From Eikenella exigua (lineage in GTDB: Bacteria > Pseudomonadota > Gammaproteobacteria > Burkholderiales > Neisseriaceae), in the NCBI RefSeq assembly GCF_008805035.1, contig NZ_CP038018.1:62001-126000 (forward strand): DNA of 64,000 bases, read 5' to 3'. The notes beneath the pieces were generated by a model that was not told the origin of the DNA, did no database searches, and saw nothing but the letters and a program-made list of their open reading frames with translations. A program made the translations under genes and the position numbers. Positions 1-9,647 of the stretch are shown piece by piece. How positions within the stretch are numbered: position 1 is the stretch's first letter; the number at the start of each line of letters is the position of its first letter.

Positions 1-82
1 AACACGCCCTGGAAGCTGAACACAGCGTTTGGCAAACCCATCCGCGCGGTAGTGAGTTATAGGTTTGCGGCAGATAGATGGG

Positions 83-114
83 AAAGGCTACCTGAAAATT
101 TTCAGGTAGCCTTT
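83..114. terminator. DUS inverted-repeat terminator
   Basis: This is a perfect 32-nt palindrome made of two head-to-head copies of the Eikenella-type uptake sequence (core GGCTACCTGAA). The flanking A and T runs make it usable as a factor-independent terminator on both strands. It lies just past the stop codon of sstT, which is read from the minus strand. Confidence 0.75.
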
Positions 115-139
115 CTTATTTAGCTCTTAATCCAAACAA

Positions 140-1381
140 TCAGCGTTTGTTTGACTGATCCACGGCAGCGGTAAAAAGCACGTCGGTGGAGGAATTAAGG
201 GCGGTTTCGGCAGAGTCTTGAATCACGCCGATGATGAAGCCCACCCCCACCACCTGCATGGCGATGTCGTTGGAGATGTTGAACAGGCTGCAGGCCATGG
301 GAATCAGCAGCAGCGAGCCGCCGGCCACGCCAGATGCACCGCAGGCGCCGATGGCGGCAATCGCGCTTAAGAGCAGAGCCGTCCAGAAATCCACGGTGAT
401 ACCCAAGGTGTGCACTGCGGCCAAGGTGAGCACAGTAATAGTGATGGCGGCACCAGCCATGTTGATGGAAGCACCCAGCGGGATGGATACGGAATAGGTG
501 TCTTCATGCAAACCGAGTTTTTTCGCCAAAGCCATGTTCACCGGGATATTGGCAGCGGAAGAACGGGTAAAGAAGGCAGTTACACCGCTTTCACGCAGGC
601 AGGTAAACACCAGCGGGAAGGGGTTGCGGCGGGTTTGGGTGAACACGATGATGGGGTTCACCACCAGTGCCACAAACAGCATCGCGCCCAGCAATACGGC
701 CAACAGGTGCAGGTAGAAGCCCAGTTTGTCGAAGCCTTCTTTCACGATGGTAACCAGCACCAGCCCGAAAATGCCCAAGGGGGCAAAGCGGATGACGCCG
801 CGCACCACTTTGGAAATGGCTTCGGCCATGTCGTTGATCAGTGTGCGGGTTTGTTTGCTGGCTTGGCGGAAAGCCGTGCCGAGCACCAACGCCCAGGCGA
901 GGATGCCGATATAGTTGGCATTGGCCAGTGCCTGAATCGGATTGGAAACCAGGTTCATCAGCAGGTGGCGCATCACTTCGCCAATGCTGGTGGGCGCTTC
1001 ATTGCTGGCCGCTTCCACGCCGCTGAGCAGCAGCTGCGAGGGAAAAAGGAAGCTCGCACCCACGGCCACTACCGAGGCAGCAAACGTGCTCACCAGATAC
1101 AGCACCAAAATCGGGCGGATATTGGTGGGGTTGCCGCTACGGTGCTGCGAGATGGCGGAAGTTACCAGAGCAAACACCAAAATCGGTGCCACAGCTTTGA
1201 GCGCGCCCACAAACAGGCTGCCCAAAATCACGCCTACTTCCACCACTGCCCCGGCGGCAGTGGTGTTGCGCGCCAGTACGCCTACCAAAATGCCGAGCAC
1301 GAGGCCGATGGCAATCTGCGTTACCAGCCCCAGGCTGCTGAAAAGGCCGAACGGGCTTTTCCTTTGAGTGTTGTTTTGCAT
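140..1381 (-). CDS. sstT: Serine/threonine:sodium symporter SstT
   Basis: 413-residue inner-membrane protein of the dicarboxylate/amino acid:cation symporter family, imports serine and threonine with sodium. The sequence shows about eight hydrophobic segments, the conserved stretch FFTRSSAANIPVNM near residue 270, and the family signature SIPLGASINMAGAAITIT near residue 300. Length agrees with SstT of other proteobacteria (about 410). The start ATG is followed by a hydrophilic basic leader (QNNTQRKSP) before the first membrane segment. It is monocistronic and read away from tamA. A DUS palindrome closes it downstream, and a small inverted-repeat element lies just upstream. The family is clear; that the substrate is serine/threonine is inferred from overall similarity. 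Confidence 0.93.
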   Translation of the reverse strand: MQNNTQRKSPFGLFSSLGLVTQIAIGLVLGILVGVLARNTTAAGAVVEVGVILGSLFVGALKAVAPILVFALVTSAISQHRSGNPTNIRPILVLYLVSTFAASVVAVGASFLFPSQLLLSGVEAASNEAPTSIGEVMRHLLMNLVSNPIQALANANYIGILAWALVLGTAFRQASKQTRTLINDMAEAISKVVRGVIRFAPLGIFGLVLVTIVKEGFDKLGFYLHLLAVLLGAMLFVALVVNPIIVFTQTRRNPFPLVFTCLRESGVTAFFTRSSAANIPVNMALAKKLGLHEDTYSVSIPLGASINMAGAAITITVLTLAAVHTLGITVDFWTALLLSAIAAIGACGASGVAGGSLLLIPMACSLFNISNDIAMQVVGVGFIIGVIQDSAETALNSSTDVLFTAAVDQSNKR

Positions 1382-1406
1382 ACGAATCCCTAGATTGTGT
1401 GATTGT

Positions 1407-1455
1407 TATAGCTAAAGCCCATTGTTTTCTAGTGTATCGGCTCGCTTCAGCTATG
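1407..1455. repeat. Short MITE-like element, ends TATAGCTAAAGC
   Basis: A 49-bp unit begins with TATAGCTAAAGC and ends with GCTTCAGCTATG, which are near-perfect inverted copies of one another. The same ends occur at 13717-13784, 14815-14883 and, as half copies, at 10049 and 33128. It lies 26 bp upstream of the sstT start and may supply its promoter: on the minus strand the left end reads TATAAC, a plausible -10. Confidence 0.55.
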
Positions 1456-1771
1456 GTTCCGGGTGAAAAAAAGGAGCCCAGTTTAACAGAAACGAACGTA
1501 TCAGCACAAATATTTACCAACAGCAACTGCCTGCACGGGCCGCCTGTGGCGGGGCAGGCAAGTTTTTCAGGTAACCTTTAGATGGATTGAGGCTACCTGA
1601 AAAACACAATAACAGGCAATTTAGATAATCAAACTCAACCATACCTTTCGGGCAGCCTTTACTACCTTGATTTCTTTTGCCTGCCTTTACTATAAAACGT
1701 AAGGCAAAAATGCTAATATGCCGCCGTTTGCCGCACACACCGGCTTGATGTTTATCGATTACAGATTGCCC
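1456..1771. other. Intergenic region with outward DUS pair
   Basis: No gene is seen. An inverted pair of DUS-like sequences lies at 1564-1604 (left copy has one mismatch: CAGGTAACC). The rest is moderately AT-rich and carries the candidate tamA promoter described separately. Confidence 0.6.
1667..1696 (+). promoter_or_regulatory. Candidate sigma-70 promoter of tamAB
   Basis: TTGATT (1667-1672) and TATAAA (1691-1696) are separated by 18 bp, a good sigma-70 match, about 75 bp upstream of the chosen tamA start. Prediction from sequence only. Confidence 0.5.
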
Positions 1772-3613
1772 ATGAGAACCCCACTATTTCCCCTTGCCGT
1801 GATCGCCGCCCTGCTATTGAGCCTGCCCGCCCGTGCCGACGGCAAGGCAGGAGAGGCGGCTGCTAATTCGGTGCAAAAAAATAAAGAAAAAGAATCAATC
1901 GAGCAGCCCACCACGGTTAATCCAAACAAACTGCCTTTCCCCATTTCCATCAATGCGCCTGCCGATTTGGCCGCACTTTTGCGCGAGCATCTTTCTATTA
2001 TCAACCGCCAAACCGAGCCGGACGCGGATATTGATTATGAACAAATGCAGTTTCTGGCCGAGGAAGCGCCGGACGAAATCAAACAGATTGTGCGTTCGCA
2101 AGGCTATTTCCGCGCCGATATTCAGGTAGCCCCGCATGGCCGCGGTTGGCGCATCACGATAAAACCCGGGCCGCGCACGCGGGTGAGTAATGTGGAAGTG
2201 TCGATTGTGGGTAAAGTGTTGGAAGACGCCGAGCTGGCCAACTACTACAAACGCGCCATAGCCAACTGGGCCTTGCCGGTGGGCCAGCCGTTTGTGAACA
2301 GCGAATGGAGCAGCAGCAAAGATGCGGTTCTCTCCGCCGTGCGCCGCTATAAATACCCGCTGGCCTCGCTCACTGAAAGCCGCGCCACCATCAATCCGCA
2401 AACCAGCCAAGCCGTGCTCGCCGTGAGCGTGGACAGCAAACAGCCGGTGTATTTCGGCGATATTCAAGTGAGCGGCAACGAACGTTACCCCGCCTCGGTG
2501 ATTACCGGCATGGCACAGTTCAAGCCCGGCGAACCCTACGATTTCGACAAAATCCTGGATTACCAGCAGGCGCTGGAACAAGACAGCCACTACAGCCGCG
2601 CGCAGGTGGAGGCTGATTTTTCCAAAATGGTGAACGACCGCGTACCGCTGTTGGTGTCGGTGAGCGAAGTGCCGCGCCAGAAGTTCGACATCGGCCTGCG
2701 CTACGATTCCAAAGACGGCCCCGGCATCCGCCTAGGCTACGAACACTACAATGTGTTCAACCGAGGCTATGTGTTTGCCGGCGCCACCGACGTAAACCGC
2801 TACGAAAAAAGCGCCAGCATCGGCCTGAGCCAGCCGCGCAACAGCAACGGCTGGTATTGGACGGGCAACATCGCCTACGACAGCTCCACCACGCAGAAGC
2901 TGGATAAAAACACCCTACGATCCGGCATCTGGCGCGTGCGCGACCGCGACGGCATCGAAGCGCGTTTCGGGCTGGAATACATCACCGAATCACGTCGCGT
3001 TGTGGGCGGCCCCGACTTCGGCCGCAGCAATGTGCTGATGCTCACTGCTGCCTGGCGCCGCCAAAACATCGAAACCCTGCTGCGTCCGGCCAACGGCTAT
3101 TATTTGGAAAGCAAGGTAGGTTCCACCGTCGGCTCGCTCGGCTCGTCCGCCGTGGTGCAGCGCGTGCACGGCCGCGCCGGCTACTATTTCACGCCTGAAG
3201 AACACAAAAACATCGGCACCTTCATCGCGCGCGGCGAACTGGGCTATACCCATTCCAACCAAGATTTGGATGTGCCCTCCGTATTGCTGTTCCGCAGCGG
3301 CGGCGCCAACAGCGTGCGCGGCTACGAACAAGACAGCATCGGCCGCAAAGGCCCGAATAATTCTGTGCTGCCCGACCGCACCTTGGCCGTGGCCAGCTTC
3401 GAATATCAAAAACCGATCGGCAAAAACTTCGCGCTGGCGCTGTTTCACGACATGGGCTCGGTGAGCCACAACTTCACCAATATGAACTGGCATCACGGCA
3501 GCGGCGTCGGCCTGCGCTGGTTTAGCCCGATTGCCCCCTTCTCCTTCGATTTGGCCTACGGCCACCAAGACCGCAAACTGCGCTGGCACATCAGCCTGGG
3601 AACCCGATTCTAA
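1772..3613 (+). CDS. tamA: TamA, outer-membrane Omp85-family assembly factor
   Basis: 613 residues from ATG 1772. This start was chosen because it opens a clean Sec signal peptide (MRTPLFPLAVIAALLLSLPA, cut after ARA); an upstream in-frame ATG at 1748 would bury it. TamA is the outer-membrane barrel of the translocation and assembly module, helping insert a subset of outer-membrane proteins. After the signal peptide come POTRA-like repeats (roughly residues 60-300), then a C-terminal 16-strand-type barrel with the Omp85 motif SVRGYEQ near residue 525 and a terminal Phe (LGTRF), the usual C-terminal signal of outer-membrane barrels. The stop codon touches the tamB start, so the two are co-translated. 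Confidence 0.93.
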   Translation: MRTPLFPLAVIAALLLSLPARADGKAGEAAANSVQKNKEKESIEQPTTVNPNKLPFPISINAPADLAALLREHLSIINRQTEPDADIDYEQMQFLAEEAPDEIKQIVRSQGYFRADIQVAPHGRGWRITIKPGPRTRVSNVEVSIVGKVLEDAELANYYKRAIANWALPVGQPFVNSEWSSSKDAVLSAVRRYKYPLASLTESRATINPQTSQAVLAVSVDSKQPVYFGDIQVSGNERYPASVITGMAQFKPGEPYDFDKILDYQQALEQDSHYSRAQVEADFSKMVNDRVPLLVSVSEVPRQKFDIGLRYDSKDGPGIRLGYEHYNVFNRGYVFAGATDVNRYEKSASIGLSQPRNSNGWYWTGNIAYDSSTTQKLDKNTLRSGIWRVRDRDGIEARFGLEYITESRRVVGGPDFGRSNVLMLTAAWRRQNIETLLRPANGYYLESKVGSTVGSLGSSAVVQRVHGRAGYYFTPEEHKNIGTFIARGELGYTHSNQDLDVPSVLLFRSGGANSVRGYEQDSIGRKGPNNSVLPDRTLAVASFEYQKPIGKNFALALFHDMGSVSHNFTNMNWHHGSGVGLRWFSPIAPFSFDLAYGHQDRKLRWHISLGTRF

Positions 3614-6600
3614 ATGACCGACACCGCCCTACCCGTTGATTCCGACACCCTGCCGCCCGAAGCCGAAAATGAAGCCGCTGCAGGCAACACTCCACCGAAG
3701 AAGCCGCGCCGCCGCTGGCTGCGCCGCCTGCTTTCCGCCTTTTTGCTGCTGCTCACGCTTCTGGTGGCCGCCGTGGTGTGGCTGGTGGGCACCGAATCCG
3801 GCCTGCGCTTCGGCATCACCAAAATCCCTTCCTGGTTCGGTGTGAACATCAGCGTGAAGGAATTGAACGGCAGCCTGTGGCGCGGCTTTCAAGGCAGTGG
3901 CATTCAGGTAGCCACCGAGGGTACCGATTTAGACATCAGCAGCGTGGCGCTGCAATGGCAGCCCAATGAATTGTGGCACCGGCAGCTGCACGTCAACCGC
4001 CTGGCCGCAGGTGATATCCGCATCATCAGCAAGCCCACCCCGCCCAAAGAAGACCGTCCGCCGATGAGGCTACCTGAAAGCGTGGATTTGCCCTTGGGCG
4101 TACAGATCGAGAAAATCGAAGTCGGCCGCATCCTGCTGGGCAAAAGCAACAACCCGGTGGTGGAATCCGGCGTGGTCAGCTACCAGTTCGACCACCAAAA
4201 CCACAAGCTCAACATCGTTTCCCTGCGCCTGCCCTGGCACAATTTCAGCGGTAACGCCACGCTCAACACCGCCACGCCCTTCAAGCTCGACGGCCAAATC
4301 GTGGGCAGCGGCGAGCTGGACGGCAAACAAGCCGACAGCGCCGTGGCCATGAACGGCAGCCTGCAAAACCCCGAGCTGCTCGTCCAGCTGGACAACGGCG
4401 ATTCCCATTTTGCCGTAAACGGCAAACTACGCCCCTTTGAGCCGCTGCTCAACCGCAAAATCGTCAACCTCAACATCGACGGCCGCCAAATCAACCCCGC
4501 ATGGTTTGATCCCTCCCTGCCCGCCGCCGATTTGGTGTTCAACCTCGCGCTCAATCCCGCCGAAGAAGCCGACACCCTCGCCGGCCTGCTCGAAGTGCGC
4601 AACCAAGCCCCCGCGCCCATCAACGGCAACGGCATCCCCGTAGCCGGCATCAACGGCAAACTCAAAGTAGACACCAGCGGCAAACTGCATTTGGACAATG
4701 TCGATACCGAGCTGGCCGCCGGCGGCCGCATCACTTTCAACGGCAACATCGACAGCGCCAACCAAAACATGACCGTGGATGCCGCCGTGCAGCAATTCAA
4801 ACTGCAAGACATCCTCAAACAAAAGCTCGACCTCAGCCTAGACGGCGACATCAAGCTTTCAGGTAGCCTCGGCAGCCCGCAGGCCGATTGGCAGCTTAAA
4901 GCCGGCCAAACCGCCACCAGCGGCACCTTCCAACTGCTCACCGACAAAACCAACCGCCAGCGCAGCATCCGCCTGCAACAAGTGAAAATTACTCCCGAAA
5001 ACGGCGGCGAAATGCATGGCGAAGCCCTGCTCGAGCTCTTCCAAGGCCGCAAAATCACCGCCCGCGTTAACAGCACCCGCTTCAACCCCGCCGCCGTGCT
5101 GGCCGATTTGCCGCAAGGCAGCGTGAACGGCAGCGTGAAGCTCGACGGCAGCCTCGGCCAAAACCCCGATTTGCACCTCCTGCTCGATTGGCAAAACAGC
5201 CAGCTCTCCGGCGCACCGCTCGCCGGTAAGGCCGATTTGCGTTATCAAAACGACCACCTGCCCAAAGCCGACCTCCACCTTTTGCTCGGCCGCAACCGCA
5301 TCCACGCCGACGGCAGCTTCGGTAAGGCAGGCGACCGCCTTAATCTCGACATCGACGCGCCCAACCTCAACCTCTTCGGCTTCGGCCTCACAGGCTACCT
5401 GAAAGCCCAAGGCTTCCTTTCCGGCGATCCCGCCAAGCTCACTGCCGACCTGCGCGGCCACGCCGACAGCCTTGCCGTGCAAAACGCCGTGCACATCGAC
5501 CGCCTCGATTTCGACCTCAAAGGTTCTCCCGATCTCAACCAGCCGCTCAACATCAAGCTCGACGGCCGGAAAATCCACATCGGCAGCACCCAAATCGACA
5601 ACATCAACCTCAACGCCAACGGCAGCGGCAAAAACCACAGCATCACCGGTAACAGCAGCCTCAGCCTCAGCGGCAAGCCCTTCCGCCTTAATCTGGCCGC
5701 CAACGGCGGGCTGAACAACGAGCAGCAATGGAACGGCCGCATCGGCCAGCTCGACATCAGCGGCGCCTTCAACCTCAAGCTGCTCAACCCCATCCAAATC
5801 GAAGCCGGCGCCAAACACGTGCGCCTCGACAACGCCCGCTGGGCAGCCATGGGCGGCAGCCTCAATCTGCACACGTTCATGTGGGAAAAACAAACCGGCA
5901 TCAGCAGCAAAGGCAACGCCACCAATCTGCACCTGCAAGAGCTGGACAACCTGATCGGCCTGGGCAAAGACGACAAATCCGTCAAGCTGCAGCTCGTAGT
6001 GGCCGGCGATTGGGACTTGCGCTACAGCCGCGACGCCACAGGCTACCTGAAACTCACCCAGCAATCCGGCGACGTGGTTATCCCCTATCGCCAGCAGGCG
6101 CTGGGCTTGAGCAACCTCGTGTTCGACACCCGCTTCCACAGTGGTCGCATCGACAACCGCCTCACCGGCAAAACCCGCTACGGCACGCTCGACGCCTCCG
6201 TGGCCGTGAGCCAGCAGTTCGGCAATGCCATCAGCCAAGCCCCGATCAACGGCTACCTGAAACTCGACATCCCCGAGCTCGACGCCATCCGTAACCTCCT
6301 GCCCGGCGGCATGAGCGCCAAAGGCGCACTCGCCATCGACACCACCGTGTCCGGCAACGTGGGCGAGCCCCACCTCAACGGTACCGCTACCGGCAAAAAC
6401 CTCTACTACCGCGACCGCAACACCGGCGTGATTCTGGATAACGGCAGCCTCAGTTCCCGCTTCCAAGGCCGCGACTGGGTGATCGACTCGCTTAAATTCA
6501 CCCGCAAAGACGGCAGCGTCGAGCTCAAAGGCCGCGTCAACCTCACCGGCACCACCCCCGATGTAGACGTCAACGCCCAGTTCACCCGCTATCCCATCCT

Positions 6601-7510
6601 CGACAACCCCAACCGCAAGCTCACCCTCAGCGGTAACAGCCAACTGCTCTACAACCCCGGGCGCGGCATGGCGCTCAACGGCGAGCTCAAAGTGGATAGC
6701 GGCCACTTCGGCTTCCAAAAATCCAGCATGCCCGGGCTCGATGACGACGTGGTGGTGCTCGGCGAAGAAAAACCCGCCGAAACCAGCACCGCCACCCCCA
6801 TCGAGATGAACATAACCCTCGACTTGAACGACAACTTCCGCTTCAGCGGCCAAGGGCTGGATGTGTTGCTCGGCGGCAAGCTCACCCTCAGCGCCAAACC
6901 TAAAGAGAATGTGCGCGCCGTGGGCACCGTAAACATCGTGCGCGGCCAATACAAAGCCTACGGCCAAGACCTCGTCATCAATAAAGGCCACATCTCCTTC
7001 GTCGGCCCCATCGCCTCGCCCAACCTCAACCTGCGCGCCACCCGCAAATACTCCCCCGTAGGCGCCGGCGTGGAAGTGCTCGGCAGTCTCGACAACCCGC
7101 GCGTGAGCCTGGTATCCAACGAGCCGATGAGCGACAAAGATAAACTATCCTGGCTCATCCTCGGCCGCGCCAGCAGCGGCAACGAAAGTGACGAAGCCAC
7201 CGTGGCCGCTGCCGCCGGCGCCTTCCTGGCCGGCAACATCAACGACAAAATCGGCCTCCTCGACGACTTCGGCATGACCACCCGCCGTACCCGCAACACC
7301 CAAACCGGCGAGCTCAACCCCGCCGAACAAGTCATCACCTTCGGCAAGCGCATCACCAACGAGCTCTATCTAGGCTACGAATACAGCGTAACCAGCGCCA
7401 ACCAGGCCGTGAAGCTGATTTGGCAGATCAACAGCACCCTACAGGCCATCAGCCGCGTGGGCACTGACTCTGTGGGCGGTGAAGTGCGCTACACCATCCG
7501 CTTCGATTAG
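3614..7510 (+). CDS. tamB: TamB, inner-membrane/periplasmic partner of TamA
   Basis: 1298 residues. The basic cytoplasmic N-terminus is followed by one membrane anchor (about residues 35-58, LLSAFLLLLTLLVAAVVWLV). A very long periplasmic beta-rich body follows, with repeated NG/DG-rich strands typical of AsmA-like bridge proteins. The C-terminal TamB (DUF490) domain lies at about 950-1298 and ends RYTIRFD. TamB spans the periplasm to TamA; the family is also linked to phospholipid transport between membranes. ATG follows the tamA stop without a gap. At least four DUS copies lie inside the gene (near 4067, 5393, 6041 and 6250), all encoding G/R-Y/L-L-K-like residues, so the uptake signal is tolerated in the coding sequence. 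Confidence 0.93.
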   Translation: MTDTALPVDSDTLPPEAENEAAAGNTPPKKPRRRWLRRLLSAFLLLLTLLVAAVVWLVGTESGLRFGITKIPSWFGVNISVKELNGSLWRGFQGSGIQVATEGTDLDISSVALQWQPNELWHRQLHVNRLAAGDIRIISKPTPPKEDRPPMRLPESVDLPLGVQIEKIEVGRILLGKSNNPVVESGVVSYQFDHQNHKLNIVSLRLPWHNFSGNATLNTATPFKLDGQIVGSGELDGKQADSAVAMNGSLQNPELLVQLDNGDSHFAVNGKLRPFEPLLNRKIVNLNIDGRQINPAWFDPSLPAADLVFNLALNPAEEADTLAGLLEVRNQAPAPINGNGIPVAGINGKLKVDTSGKLHLDNVDTELAAGGRITFNGNIDSANQNMTVDAAVQQFKLQDILKQKLDLSLDGDIKLSGSLGSPQADWQLKAGQTATSGTFQLLTDKTNRQRSIRLQQVKITPENGGEMHGEALLELFQGRKITARVNSTRFNPAAVLADLPQGSVNGSVKLDGSLGQNPDLHLLLDWQNSQLSGAPLAGKADLRYQNDHLPKADLHLLLGRNRIHADGSFGKAGDRLNLDIDAPNLNLFGFGLTGYLKAQGFLSGDPAKLTADLRGHADSLAVQNAVHIDRLDFDLKGSPDLNQPLNIKLDGRKIHIGSTQIDNINLNANGSGKNHSITGNSSLSLSGKPFRLNLAANGGLNNEQQWNGRIGQLDISGAFNLKLLNPIQIEAGAKHVRLDNARWAAMGGSLNLHTFMWEKQTGISSKGNATNLHLQELDNLIGLGKDDKSVKLQLVVAGDWDLRYSRDATGYLKLTQQSGDVVIPYRQQALGLSNLVFDTRFHSGRIDNRLTGKTRYGTLDASVAVSQQFGNAISQAPINGYLKLDIPELDAIRNLLPGGMSAKGALAIDTTVSGNVGEPHLNGTATGKNLYYRDRNTGVILDNGSLSSRFQGRDWVIDSLKFTRKDGSVELKGRVNLTGTTPDVDVNAQFTRYPILDNPNRKLTLSGNSQLLYNPGRGMALNGELKVDSGHFGFQKSSMPGLDDDVVVLGEEKPAETSTATPIEMNITLDLNDNFRFSGQGLDVLLGGKLTLSAKPKENVRAVGTVNIVRGQYKAYGQDLVINKGHISFVGPIASPNLNLRATRKYSPVGAGVEVLGSLDNPRVSLVSNEPMSDKDKLSWLILGRASSGNESDEATVAAAAGAFLAGNINDKIGLLDDFGMTTRRTRNTQTGELNPAEQVITFGKRITNELYLGYEYSVTSANQAVKLIWQINSTLQAISRVGTDSVGGEVRYTIRFD

Positions 7511-7854
7511 CGCGCCATTCGACCAAGCTGCTGCCGCTACAAAGTTTTGGCTTGGCTGGATGTTTGGTTGTGCGGAAATTTGCGTTGCCCGTTTGAACAG
7601 CGTTGAAGCTCACATTTTAGCTTTGCAGAAACCCGGCTTCCTTCGGAAATCTCGTTTTCAGGTAACCTCATCCACGCAATAACTAAGGGCTACCTGAAAA
7701 AACCGGCCGTAGCGTCATATTTCACTTCACCAAATTCATTTTTTCAGGTAGCCTCCAAACTACCCCCAAGCTACCTGAAAGCGTAAGCTTCGGTGCAGCT
7801 AAAATAATGTCTTGGCGCAGCCAAGGCTGAATCTCTGCAAAAACAAACCATCCC
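7511..7854. other. Repeat-rich intergenic region tamB-waaA
   Basis: No gene is seen. It holds several DUS copies and two members of the DUS-flanked repeat family: one reverse copy at 7613-7669 (TTTGCAGAAAC then DUS) and one forward, diverged copy at 7771-7847 that ends just before the waaA start. waaA therefore has its leader inside a repeat. Confidence 0.6.
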
Positions 7855-9123
7855 ATGCTCCCCGCCCTCTACCGCCTGCTCACCCGCCTCCTCGGCCGCC
7901 CGCTGGCCCGCCACCTGCTCGCCAAGCGCAGCCGCCGCTCCCCCGCCTATCTGCTGCATCAAGGCGAGCGTTTCGGCGAGCCGCTGGATAATCCTGTGCA
8001 GCACGCCATTTGGGTGCACGCCGTGTCCGTGGGCGAAACCCGCGCCGCCGTGCCGCTGGTGCAGGCTTTGCGCCGCCGTTTTCCCGATGCCCCGCTGCTG
8101 CTCACGCAAATGACGCCCACCGGCCGCGCCACCGCCGAGAGCCTGTTTCCCGATGCCCAATGCCGCTATCTGCCCTACGATCACCCGGCTTGGACAGCCG
8201 CCTTCCTCGCCCAGCATAAGCCGCGTTTCGGCATCATCATGGAAACCGAAATCTGGCCGAACCTGCTGGCCGCATGCCGCGCGGCCAATCTGCCCGTATT
8301 CCTGGCCAACGCCCGCCTCTCCGAGCAATCCGCGCAGGGCTATCGACGCTGGCCGTCCCTGTTCGCCCCCGCCCTGCAATCCTTCCGCCGCGTGCTCGCC
8401 CAAACCGAAGCCGATGCCGAGCGCCTGCGCAGCATCGGCGCGGAAAACGTGCTGGTGTGCGGCAACACGAAATACGACATCGCCCCGCCCGCAGCCATGC
8501 GCGAGCTGGCCGCGGCATTTAAGCAACGCATCGGCAGCCGCCCCGTTGTGGTGTGCGCCAGCACGCGGTTTCATCAAAACCAAGACGAAGCGCTGCTGCT
8601 GCTGCAAGAGTGGCGGCAGTATCAAGGCGATGCGCTTTTAGTAATCGTGCCGCGCCATCCCGAGCGCTTCGATGCCGTGGCCGAAGGCGCGGCTGCACTC
8701 GGCCTGCGCGTGCAGCGGCGCAGCGACGAAGCCGCCGTGCGCCCCGACACGCAAGTGTGGCTGGGCGACAGCATGGGCGAGCTGTTCACCTACTATCTGG
8801 CCGCCGATATGGCCTTTGTGGGCGGCAGCCTGGTGGACACCGGCTGCCAAAACATCATCGAACCCATCGCATGCGGCAAGCCTGCCCTATTTGGCTATTC
8901 CACCTACAACTTCGCCGCCGCCTGCGCGGGCGCATTGGCCGCAGGCGCCGCGCTTCAGGTCGCCACCCCCGCCGAATGGTATGCCGCCGTGCAACGCTGG
9001 CTGGCCAACCCCGCTGAACGCGAATGCTTCTCCGCCCAAGCCGCCGGCTTTATCCAAGCGCACCAAGGCGCTAGCGAGCGGATCGCCGAAGCCATATGCA
9101 TGGCATTGGAAGAGGCTGCCTGA
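7855..9123 (+). CDS. waaA: 3-deoxy-D-manno-octulosonic acid (Kdo) transferase
   Basis: 422 residues, normal for WaaA/KdtA. The enzyme transfers Kdo from CMP-Kdo to lipid A precursors at the inner membrane, the first step of LPS inner-core synthesis. The N-terminal glycosyltransferase domain carries WVHAVSVGETRAAVPL near residue 57, whose Glu corresponds to the catalytic residue of the family. The C-terminal domain has GGSLVDTGCQNIIEP near residue 323, the CMP-sugar binding region. The hydrophobic N-terminus with RLLTRLLGRPLA fits membrane association. The last codons and stop (GAG GCT GCC TGA) are formed by a DUS-like sequence that opens the repeat at 9113-9180. Whether it adds one or two Kdo residues cannot be told from the sequence. 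Confidence 0.93.
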   Translation: MLPALYRLLTRLLGRPLARHLLAKRSRRSPAYLLHQGERFGEPLDNPVQHAIWVHAVSVGETRAAVPLVQALRRRFPDAPLLLTQMTPTGRATAESLFPDAQCRYLPYDHPAWTAAFLAQHKPRFGIIMETEIWPNLLAACRAANLPVFLANARLSEQSAQGYRRWPSLFAPALQSFRRVLAQTEADAERLRSIGAENVLVCGNTKYDIAPPAAMRELAAAFKQRIGSRPVVVCASTRFHQNQDEALLLLQEWRQYQGDALLVIVPRHPERFDAVAEGAAALGLRVQRRSDEAAVRPDTQVWLGDSMGELFTYYLAADMAFVGGSLVDTGCQNIIEPIACGKPALFGYSTYNFAAACAGALAAGAALQVATPAEWYAAVQRWLANPAERECFSAQAAGFIQAHQGASERIAEAICMALEEAA

Positions 9124-9180
9124 AAACGAGGTTTCCAAAGGCAGCTGAGTTTCTGCGGAGCTAACATTTCAGGTAGCCTC
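9113..9180. repeat. DUS-flanked repeat unit, copy with GTTTCTGCGGAGCTAA
   Basis: A 68-bp unit runs from AGGCTGCCTGAAA (the variant DUS known from Simonsiella) to TTTCAGGTAGCC (Eikenella DUS, inverted). Between them lies GTTTCTGCGGAGCTAA, the core shared with the units at 12330, 30592 and 62864. The inverted ends may act as the waaA terminator. Confidence 0.6.
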
Positions 9181-9200
9181 ACAGTGATACAGAAAGGTCA

Positions 9201-9470
9201 ATGGAAATGGAACAAAACAAACCGCAAGAAGCAGTTTCCGCCAAACCGCCTTACCCATGGCGGGTGCCGATTGTTCGCGCACTATTAGGTGGCCCGCTGG
9301 AGGTGTGGTTGATGGCTTTTTACCTATGGTTTCAAAACGGCTGGATTTCCCGAGTCGATTTTGTTGAAGTGATTGGTGCAGCAGTTTTGTTTTTATGGGT
9401 TGCGTTGATAAACTGGGATGTCAGCACGTTGTATAGCCGCCAGCAAATGTTTATAAAATGCTGGTTATGA
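9201..9470 (+). CDS. Small membrane protein of unknown function
   Basis: 89 residues, not recognised. After a polar, proline-rich N-terminus (about 25 residues) there are two hydrophobic segments, around residues 33-50 (LEVWLMAFYLWFQNGW region) and 55-75 (VEVIGAAVLFLWVALINW). This suggests a two-span inner-membrane protein with both ends on one side. An AAAGG ribosome site lies 6-10 bases before ATG. It stands alone between two DUS repeats, so neighbours give no clue. Codon use is less GC-rich than waaA. Confidence 0.6.
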   Translation: MEMEQNKPQEAVSAKPPYPWRVPIVRALLGGPLEVWLMAFYLWFQNGWISRVDFVEVIGAAVLFLWVALINWDVSTLYSRQQMFIKCWL

Positions 9471-9647
9471 TGAGCTGTAGTGCAAATGTCTATGATTTTG
9501 TTGGAATTTTTGTCCAATCCGCAGCCGCAATAAGTCGGGCACTCATACCCAGCCTACGGGCTACCTGAAAGCATGAGTTTCAACGAAATTAAAAATTTCA
9601 GGTAGCCTTCCCCCGTTTCTCCCACTCCTCCAAAGAAAGGATTTGCC

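Noticed and set aside
1..123. Open frame ending at 121-123, with GKPIRAVVSYRF like the end of an outer-membrane barrel
   Set aside because: The frame does not stop after the Phe but runs on through the DUS palindrome, and no start is in the window. A frame ending at 60 is equally possible, so no gene was called.
4859..6991. 710-codon open frame antisense to tamB
   Set aside because: It is a by-product of the high GC3 of tamB: hydrophobic and Val/Ala/Glu-rich without domains, and it has no ribosome site.
7660..7800. Clustered DUS copies resembling a CRISPR array
   Set aside because: Copies are only 12-13 bp, occur in both orientations and irregular spacing, and match the known uptake sequence.
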